DNA of 48,197 nucleotides, from contig NZ_JACSQL010000021.1 in assembly GCF_014836635.1 (NCBI RefSeq), forward strand, positions 1 through 48,197, in the 5' to 3' direction. Made by a program: the position numbers and the translations under genes. Origin of the DNA: Paenibacillus gallinarum. GTDB taxonomy: Bacteria > Bacillota > Bacilli > Paenibacillales > Paenibacillaceae. Each line of letters starts with the position of its first letter. Position 1 is the first letter of the stretch. The notes beneath the pieces were generated by a model. The model was not told the DNA's origin. It worked only from the letters and a program-made list of their open reading frames with translations, and did no database searches. Positions 43,247-48,197 of this stretch are shown here, in pieces.

Positions 43247-44158
43247 ATGAGTAATGAGCTTAAATATACAAGAAGGATACCACTGGCTGCTTTTAGTGGA
43301 TCGTTGATAGATTACCCTCTGCGAGAAGCGATGGAAATTACGGCTGAGCTTGGATTCGATGGGATTGAAATTGCCTGCCGCTCTCCTCACCTTGGACTAG
43401 ATACACCCCTGAAAGAGGTAAGTGAGTTAAGAGATTATGCAGCGGGGCTTGGACTTTGCATCCCGGCACTGGCAGGATACACCGGCCACTTCTCCACTCT
43501 AAATGATGAAGAATGTGAAGCTGCGCTGGAGGACTTTCGAAAGTTGCTTCGGATTGCCGAGGTGTTGTCTGTCCCTTGCATTCGGGTTTTTCCGGGAGGA
43601 CCTAATGCGTTCTTGGCAGAGGATCAGCATTATGAGAGAGCGGCTCATTATTTACGGAAATGTATCGCAGAAGCGGAAGAGTCCGGAATTCGGCTGCTAA
43701 TTGAGATTCACAATCAAACCTTAGTGGAAGATGCAGATAGTGCGCTCCGGCTGCTAGAGCTAACAGGTGGATCAGGGCTTGGTTTTATCCATGACGCAGG
43801 CAATATGTATATTTCGGGTGTGGACTATGGGGAAGCGTCCGTGCGTAAGCTTGGAAGTCATCTGAGCCATATTCATATAAAAGATGAGAAACGGATTGCA
43901 ATAGAAGGTGCAGAAGGGTCTTTTAGCAATCGGACTCGGCATGGCATAGAGGCTTTTATGCAGTGCAGGCTAGGGGAAGGTTCCGTAGATCACCGGCCCA
44001 TGCTGGCTGCTGTTCTGGAGAGCGGGTATGCCGGCTGGATCACACTGGAGTGCGCAGCCCCTTTTCCGCCGAAAGAACGGCTTGCTTATGATCTGACTGA
44101 GATCGAAAGACAGATTGAAGCTTTGAGAGAGGGCAAGAGAAGCAGTTCACTTGAATAG
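43247..44158 (+). CDS. Sugar phosphate isomerase/epimerase-like TIM barrel protein
   Basis: Member of the xylose-isomerase-like/AP-endonuclease-2 TIM-barrel family, about 303 residues. It carries possible divalent-metal ligands in IRLLIEIHNQT (Glu), GFIHDAGNMY (His/Asp), SHIHIKDEK (His) and WITLECA (Glu). Such proteins isomerise or epimerise keto sugars, or act on inositol derivatives and 3-keto-glycosides; the exact reaction is not predictable here. The start is uncertain among GTG 43235, GTG 43241 (better spacing from AGGAG) and ATG 43247. It lies between the transporter and two oxidoreductases, so it probably works on the imported sugar. Confidence 0.86.
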   Translation: MSNELKYTRRIPLAAFSGSLIDYPLREAMEITAELGFDGIEIACRSPHLGLDTPLKEVSELRDYAAGLGLCIPALAGYTGHFSTLNDEECEAALEDFRKLLRIAEVLSVPCIRVFPGGPNAFLAEDQHYERAAHYLRKCIAEAEESGIRLLIEIHNQTLVEDADSALRLLELTGGSGLGFIHDAGNMYISGVDYGEASVRKLGSHLSHIHIKDEKRIAIEGAEGSFSNRTRHGIEAFMQCRLGEGSVDHRPMLAAVLESGYAGWITLECAAPFPPKERLAYDLTEIERQIEALREGKRSSSLE

Positions 44159-44215
44159 CTGAAATTAGCTCATGGTGGACCCATGCAGATGCAGGTAGAA
44201 GGAGGTAATTGTCCC

Positions 44216-45268
44216 ATGACGTTTGGTAGCAAGAGAACAGAAACAGATGGAAAGGGTGATCATGGTTCCTTTGCTATAGCCGGATGTCAGCATCCCCATA
44301 TTTCTATCTTTATAGAGGAAATGCAGGCACTCGGGCATCACTGTGCTGGGATATATGATGAAGGTGATCAAACGCTGGCAAGGAAGATAGCGGAGCAGTA
44401 TCAGCTTCCTTTTGCGGATAGTGTGGAAGAACTGCTGGCGAATGAAGACGTAAAGTATATCGGTAGTTCTGCTATCAATAACGAGAAGATTCAAATTGCT
44501 GCTGCCTGTGAGCGGTATGGAAAACATCTGATGCTGGATAAGCCTGCTGTGGTAGACCAGGCAGGGCTAGATCAGCTGGAACAGATCACTCGCAGGGGGA
44601 AGATTCAGATCGGCATGCTGTTAACTGAGCGATACCGGCCGGCATTATATACGCTATATGATCTCATTCGTAAGGATGAGCTAGGACAAGTGGTCAGTAT
44701 TACGATGCGAAAACCACATCGATTACGGCCTGATACCAGGCCCGATTGGCATTTTAGCAAGGAACAGTCCGGCGGGATTATGGTTGACCTGCTCATACAT
44801 GATTTTGATCTCCTAAGATGGCTGACAGGACAGGAAGTAAGTGAAGTGAGCGGTAGGATGGGGAAACAGATCTTGCCGGAGTACCCCGAGTTCTACGATA
44901 CGGCAGCGGTACAAGTAGAAATGGATCAAGGAACGATAGCACAGCTGTATGCTGACTGGCATGCACCTGAGAAATGCTGGACATGGGGCGACGGCCGCAT
45001 TTTTGTAACAGGAACAAAAGGAAGTGCAGAGATTCGGCTTGCCGGGGACCCTGTCGTTTCGGCTGAGGAAGAATTGCTGCTTATGATGACCCATGAACAA
45101 GCGCTTGTGGAAGTTCCACTAAGAGCACCCGTAGCGACGTTGACGGAGGATTTTTTGAGACGTGTCCGAGGAGAATCGCATGATTTCACCCATCAAGATT
45201 TGCTCAAAGCAACGAAAGCAACTTTGCTTGCTGATGAGCAGGCCAAACGAGTGAAGTTCTCAAGATGA
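44216..45268 (+). CDS. Gfo/Idh/MocA-type oxidoreductase with unusual nucleotide loop
   Basis: Likely NAD(P)-dependent sugar or polyol dehydrogenase, 350 residues. The family fold can be followed: Rossmann N-terminus, the K-P element (MLDKPAVV, normally EKP), then the C-terminal domain with GGIMVDLLIHDFDLLRWLTG, where the His and Asp probably belong to the active site. The N-terminal dinucleotide loop reads AIAGCQHPHIS instead of G-x-G-x-x-G, and an unusual polar segment precedes it, so cofactor binding may be altered. ATG 44216 follows AAGGAGGT. It forms a pair with the oxidoreductase gene at 45345. Confidence 0.87.
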   Translation: MTFGSKRTETDGKGDHGSFAIAGCQHPHISIFIEEMQALGHHCAGIYDEGDQTLARKIAEQYQLPFADSVEELLANEDVKYIGSSAINNEKIQIAAACERYGKHLMLDKPAVVDQAGLDQLEQITRRGKIQIGMLLTERYRPALYTLYDLIRKDELGQVVSITMRKPHRLRPDTRPDWHFSKEQSGGIMVDLLIHDFDLLRWLTGQEVSEVSGRMGKQILPEYPEFYDTAAVQVEMDQGTIAQLYADWHAPEKCWTWGDGRIFVTGTKGSAEIRLAGDPVVSAEEELLLMMTHEQALVEVPLRAPVATLTEDFLRRVRGESHDFTHQDLLKATKATLLADEQAKRVKFSR

Positions 45269-45344
45269 ATCTCGCAATCATAATCTTAAAACCCGATCTA
45301 GCTAAAGGTGAGATCACAATGAATGGGACAGGGGGAAAATAAAG

Positions 45345-46373
45345 ATGGTATCTAAGGTGGAACCACTAAGGTATGGAATTGTTGGCTGCGGGATTATTGC
45401 AGAAGTTCACGCAGCCGAGATGGTCAAAATACCAGAAGCGGAGCTAATCGCCGTATGTGATAGCAAGCCCGATCATGCAGCTAGGTTCTCAGCACAATAT
45501 GGAGCGGCAGCGTACAGCGATCTCGATCAGTTGCTTGCAAGGAAGGATATTGAAGCGGTATGTATCTGTACCCCTAGCGGACTGCATGTCGAGCAAGTGA
45601 TTCGTGCCGCGAAGGCAGGGAAGCATGTACTTTGTGAGAAGCCGATGGCCATTGAAATAAAAGGAATGGACCGGATGATTCAGACTTGCCGTGAGGCGGG
45701 TGTGAAGCTGGCCACTATTTTCCCAAGAAGAATGTCTCCCCAAGCACAATATGCGAAGCAGCTCATTGAACAGGGTGCTCTGGGCAGGCTTAGCTTATGT
45801 TCTGCTTACGTTAAAATTTATCGCAGTCAAGATTATTACGACAGCGCCGGCTGGCGGGGAACCTGGGAAATGGATGGCGGGGGAGCCATGATGAATCAGG
45901 GGATTCATACGGTCGATATGTTGCAGTGGCTTGCTGGGAGTGTCGTCTCATTGCAGGGGAAAGCTCGGAATGTACTTAGGAACATCGAGGTAGAGGATAC
46001 GGCTATTACAATGCTTGAGTATGAGAGTGGAGCTATGGGTGTGCTAGAGATTACTACAACTGCCTTCAAAGGCAAAGGAATGCGAATTGAAATCTACGGT
46101 GAGAAAGGTTCGCTGATCATCGAAGAAGAAGATATTGTACAGCTGGAGATCGAAGGGCAGCAGGTTCAGCTTCCTGTATTCCCTCTATTTCAAGTAATTC
46201 CTGACGGACACCGGGAGCAGATCCGTGATCTCTGTTATGCGGTGCGTGAGCAGAGAGAGCCGATTATTACCGGAGAAGAAGGAAGACATTCGCTGGAGAT
46301 TATTCTTGGAACGTATGCTTCTTCACGTCAGCAGGAAGAAATTCGGCTGAAAGAGTATTTCGCTGTGAGATAG
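45345..46373 (+). CDS. Gfo/Idh/MocA-type oxidoreductase
   Basis: NAD(P)-dependent dehydrogenase of 342 residues with canonical YGIVGCGIIAEVHA nucleotide loop, catalytic Lys in CEKPMAIE, and GGGAMMNQGIHTVDMLQWL in the substrate domain. Families of this type oxidise inositols, glucosides (to 3-keto forms) or sugar acids. ATG follows a GGGGG run. It is 76 bases after the previous oxidoreductase and is the last gene of the island; a weak terminator follows. Confidence 0.92.
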   Translation: MVSKVEPLRYGIVGCGIIAEVHAAEMVKIPEAELIAVCDSKPDHAARFSAQYGAAAYSDLDQLLARKDIEAVCICTPSGLHVEQVIRAAKAGKHVLCEKPMAIEIKGMDRMIQTCREAGVKLATIFPRRMSPQAQYAKQLIEQGALGRLSLCSAYVKIYRSQDYYDSAGWRGTWEMDGGGAMMNQGIHTVDMLQWLAGSVVSLQGKARNVLRNIEVEDTAITMLEYESGAMGVLEITTTAFKGKGMRIEIYGEKGSLIIEEEDIVQLEIEGQQVQLPVFPLFQVIPDGHREQIRDLCYAVREQREPIITGEEGRHSLEIILGTYASSRQQEEIRLKEYFAVR

Positions 46374-46413
46374 GTGTGACAAGCAGGAGCGACTTTAAGA
46401 GAAAAGATGGGCC

Positions 46414-46450
46414 GGCAGAATGAATTCTCTGCGGTCCTTGGTTTATTTTT
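46414..46450 (+). terminator. Weak terminator after the sugar operon
   Basis: A hairpin with GCAGAAT / ATTCTCTGC is followed, after ten bases, by a T-rich stretch. The pairing is short and the T-run is not adjacent. Confidence 0.4.
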
Positions 46451-46562
46451 ACGAGGAATTAGCAGGGAGGAGGAATGAAGACGAATGTAGAGGTTGCATA
46501 ATAGGATTTCGATGCTTCAAAAAAGCTTGTTTGGGGTACAATGCATATAGAGGTTTGTTACC

Positions 46563-46592
46563 TTGATTTTGGGTCTGTATATTTGTTACAAT
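46563..46592 (+). promoter_or_regulatory. SigA-type promoter of smpB
   Basis: TTGATT (46563-46568) and TACAAT (46587-46592) have an 18-base spacer, about 68 bases before smpB. A second TACAAT at 46537 has no good -35. A private promoter would let smpB be transcribed independently of the island. Confidence 0.5.
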
Positions 46593-46660
46593 GAAGACCG
46601 GAATAGAGTTAGCTAGCAATACCGTCCAGTGAATAAATGATCCTGAGAAGAGGTGAGAAC

Positions 46661-47140
46661 ATGGCGAAGAATACGGACAGTAAAGTGCTTGCGCAGAATA
46701 AAAAAGCTTCCCATGACTACTTTATCGAGGATACGTATGAAGCAGGGATGGTGTTGACCGGTACGGAGATTAAATCTCTGCGGAATGGTCGTGCGAATAT
46801 AGGAGATGCCTTTGCGACGATTCGTAATGGTGAGATTCATATTCACAACATGCACATTAGTCCATTTGAGCAAGGGAACCGTAATAATCCGGATGACCCG
46901 ACAAGAACGCGTAAGCTGCTTATGCATAAAGCGCAGATCCATAAACTCCTTGGATTATCCAAGCAGGATGGATACTCGATCGTACCACTCAAGATTTATA
47001 TCAAGAATGGGTACGCGAAGCTGCTTCTTGGACTTGGTAAAGGTAAGAAGCAATATGATAAGCGGGATACTGCTGCGAAGCGGGATGCACAGCGTGACAT
47101 TCAACGTGCACTGCGCGAGAAGCAGAAGATTGCCCGTTAA
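46661..47140 (+). CDS. smpB: SsrA-binding protein SmpB
   Basis: RNA-binding protein that delivers tmRNA to stalled ribosomes in trans-translation. The 159 residues have the family features: N-terminal NKKASHDYFIEDTYEAGMVLTG, the central GEIHIHNMHISPFEQGN, the basic GKGKKQYDKRD and a Lys/Arg-rich C-terminal tail that enters the mRNA channel. ATG 46661 follows AGAGGTGAG; an earlier start at 46637 would add a poor extension. ssrA lies 257 bases downstream. Confidence 0.97.
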   Translation: MAKNTDSKVLAQNKKASHDYFIEDTYEAGMVLTGTEIKSLRNGRANIGDAFATIRNGEIHIHNMHISPFEQGNRNNPDDPTRTRKLLMHKAQIHKLLGLSKQDGYSIVPLKIYIKNGYAKLLLGLGKGKKQYDKRDTAAKRDAQRDIQRALREKQKIAR

Positions 47141-47236
47141 GATTTAAGGTTTATGGTATGAAGCTTCATATGGTAACTGTCTCCTTGTTTACCTGCAAGA
47201 TGTAGGCTGCCATCTGTCGCATTATATATATTTTTG

Positions 47237-47245
47237 TGATATACT
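47237..47245 (+). promoter_or_regulatory. Extended -10 promoter of ssrA
   Basis: TGA-TATACT (47237-47245) fits an extended -10 box; the -35 region is weak. The distance to the mature tmRNA 5' end is about 150 bases, so a 5' leader would be removed by processing. Confidence 0.5.
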
Positions 47246-47397
47246 AAGTTTCGTACGAGAGAGGAACATACGATCTCGTGAAGACAAGTTTTTACTGCTT
47301 CTGATCATCCTTTTACCATGGAGGAAAAGGATGCGGAATAGATCTACTTTTGCTCAGGATCATGATCCGATCTATCCAAGGAAGCCCTTTTTATTAA

Positions 47398-47758
47398 GGG
47401 GGCGTTTATGGATTCGACGGGGATAGTTCGAGCATGGGTAGCGGGTAGTGGGGACGCGTCCGCTTCATCAACGCTAAAGCCTATTAAACGGCAAACAACA
47501 AAACAACTACGCTTTCGCAGCTTAATAACCTGTGAGCGTGCTCTTACTCTGTATCGCCCATGTACCGAGATAAGGGCTCAACTTTAGTGGGATACGCTGT
47601 CTAGTCTCCGCCTGCGGCTAGCTGAAGAAGACAACCAGGCTGACCTGAAGAGAATCCGGTAACGGGGAGTCTCTAGGGTGACATTAAATCTGTTACTACA
47701 CCCGTAGAAGCCTATGTGGCGTTATCTTCGGACAGGGGTTCGACTCCCCTCGCCTCCA
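47398..47758 (+). ncRNA. ssrA: Transfer-messenger RNA (tmRNA)
   Basis: Single-piece tmRNA of about 361 bases. The 5' GGGGGCG pairs with 3' CGCCTCC, followed by discriminator A; CCA is not encoded. A T-arm GGGGTTCGACTCCCC precedes the 3' end. The tag frame at 47490-47522 encodes GKQQNNYAFAA followed by TAA TAA. The tag ends in the hydrophobic AFAA type recognised by ClpXP, so tagged proteins would be destroyed by the ClpP encoded at 24660. Confidence 0.96.
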
Positions 47759-47763
47759 TACAT

Positions 47764-47794
47764 AAACCCAGCCCTAATGAGGGCTGGGTTTTTT
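47764..47794 (+). terminator. Terminator of ssrA
   Basis: AAACCCAGCCCT AATG AGGGCTGGGTTT is followed by a T-run. Confidence 0.93.
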
Positions 47795-48197
47795 AATTAA
47801 TTATTGATTATTGATCAGAGGCTCACTCCGAAACGCATAGTTACCTCTTACCTCTGCATCCCAATTTGCAAAGATCTCTCTCTATTGAATTTCGAAAGGT
47901 TTGATTTTCGGCATTCTAATTAACAAATGTGTTAAGAGGAGAGAATCCCAGCCCAAATCCCAATATTGACGTCATACTAATAGTATGGGAATAACGAACT
48001 GGGAAAAAGTCGATCTATCTCAAGAATGGAGTGTCATTGTCTGCTGACCCATATTGGATTACTAGAGTAGAAGTCGTTTTGATTTTTTTAAAAAAAGTAC
48101 TTGCATATTTTTTATTAAATATGGTATATTCTAATTCCGGCCAAGAAGTTAGCCAGTAAGCAACACACTGAATAACAAGCTTCGTAAATGAAGTTGA
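47795..48197. other. Intergenic stretch without a recognisable gene
   Basis: No supported ORF or RNA gene is seen in these 403 bases. Two short inverted repeats occur, TTAACA/TGTTAA at 47920-47935 and CATACTA/TAGTATG at 47973-47987, and there is a promoter-like sequence near the end. The downstream gene lies outside the window. Confidence 0.6.
48101..48130 (+). promoter_or_regulatory. Strong SigA-like promoter with A/T-rich upstream element
   Basis: TTGCAT (48101-48106) and TATATT (48125-48130) have an 18-base spacer, and a T7-A8 tract lies directly upstream, like an UP element. It would start a transcript about 60 bases before the end of the window; the product cannot be seen. Confidence 0.5.

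Noticed and set aside
36843..46450. Integrative element or prophage at the rnr-smpB locus
   Set aside because: No integrase, transposase, phage gene or flanking direct repeat was seen, and tmRNA at 47398 has a complete 3' end without a nearby duplicate.

Overview
The window is a chromosomal segment of a low-GC Gram-positive, endospore-former-type bacterium and most resembles Paenibacillus. Supporting signs are B. subtilis-like gene blocks (hprK-lgt-ppaX-yvoF, rapZ-yvcK-whiA-crh, cggR-gap-pgk-tpi-gpmI-eno, rnr/smpB/ssrA), strong AGGAGG-type ribosome binding sites, SigA-like promoters, a CtsR box and a CggR-type operator, and a YesM/YesN-type two-component pair next to a sugar ABC transporter. 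The assignment rests on gene content and remembered families; no search was run.

Layout. 1-620: the end of a tRNA array (Val, initiator Met, Asp, Phe, Tyr, Lys) closed by a terminator. 828-3290: a PucR-like regulator and the shared sugar-ABC ATPase msmX. 3332-6780: hprK-lgt-ppaX-yvoF. 6843-16010: histidine genes hisZ-G-D-B-H-A-F-IE-J (no hisC), followed by a divergent PRPP synthetase. 16180-19070: a TPR/HTH protein of unknown role and trxB. 19121-23690: glcK-rapZ-yvcK-whiA and an HPr-family gene at the crh position. 23804-25525: a secreted SIMPL-domain protein, then clpP and tRNA-Arg on the minus strand. 25713-33170: the glycolytic set cggR-gap-pgk-tpiA-gpmI-eno. 33218-36812: a small YjfB-like gene, secG and rnr. 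36843-46450: a carbohydrate-uptake island (two-component system on the minus strand; binding lipoprotein, two permeases, a TIM-barrel isomerase and two Gfo/Idh/MocA oxidoreductases on the plus strand). 46563-47794: smpB and the tmRNA gene ssrA. 47795-48197: no gene seen, with a strong promoter-like sequence near the end.

How the genes fit together. Much of the window concerns carbon flow and its control. HPr kinase/phosphorylase, an HPr/Crh-type protein, glucokinase, YvcK and the CggR-controlled triose half of glycolysis are all here. The PRPP synthetase next to the his genes could supply the first substrate of histidine synthesis. The sugar island has no ATPase gene, so its transporter probably uses a shared ATPase, and the window carries a good candidate in MsmX. 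The island lies between rnr and smpB, which are close neighbours in B. subtilis and many relatives, so it looks like an insertion into a conserved RNA quality-control locus.

I found no CRISPR array, prophage, insertion sequence or obviously new defence system. The most interesting points are the island and its possible redox-isomerase pathway, the His15-bearing HPr protein at the crh locus, the very long Arg/Gly/Ser-rich tail of RNase R, the divergent PRPP synthetase, and the TPR/HTH protein.
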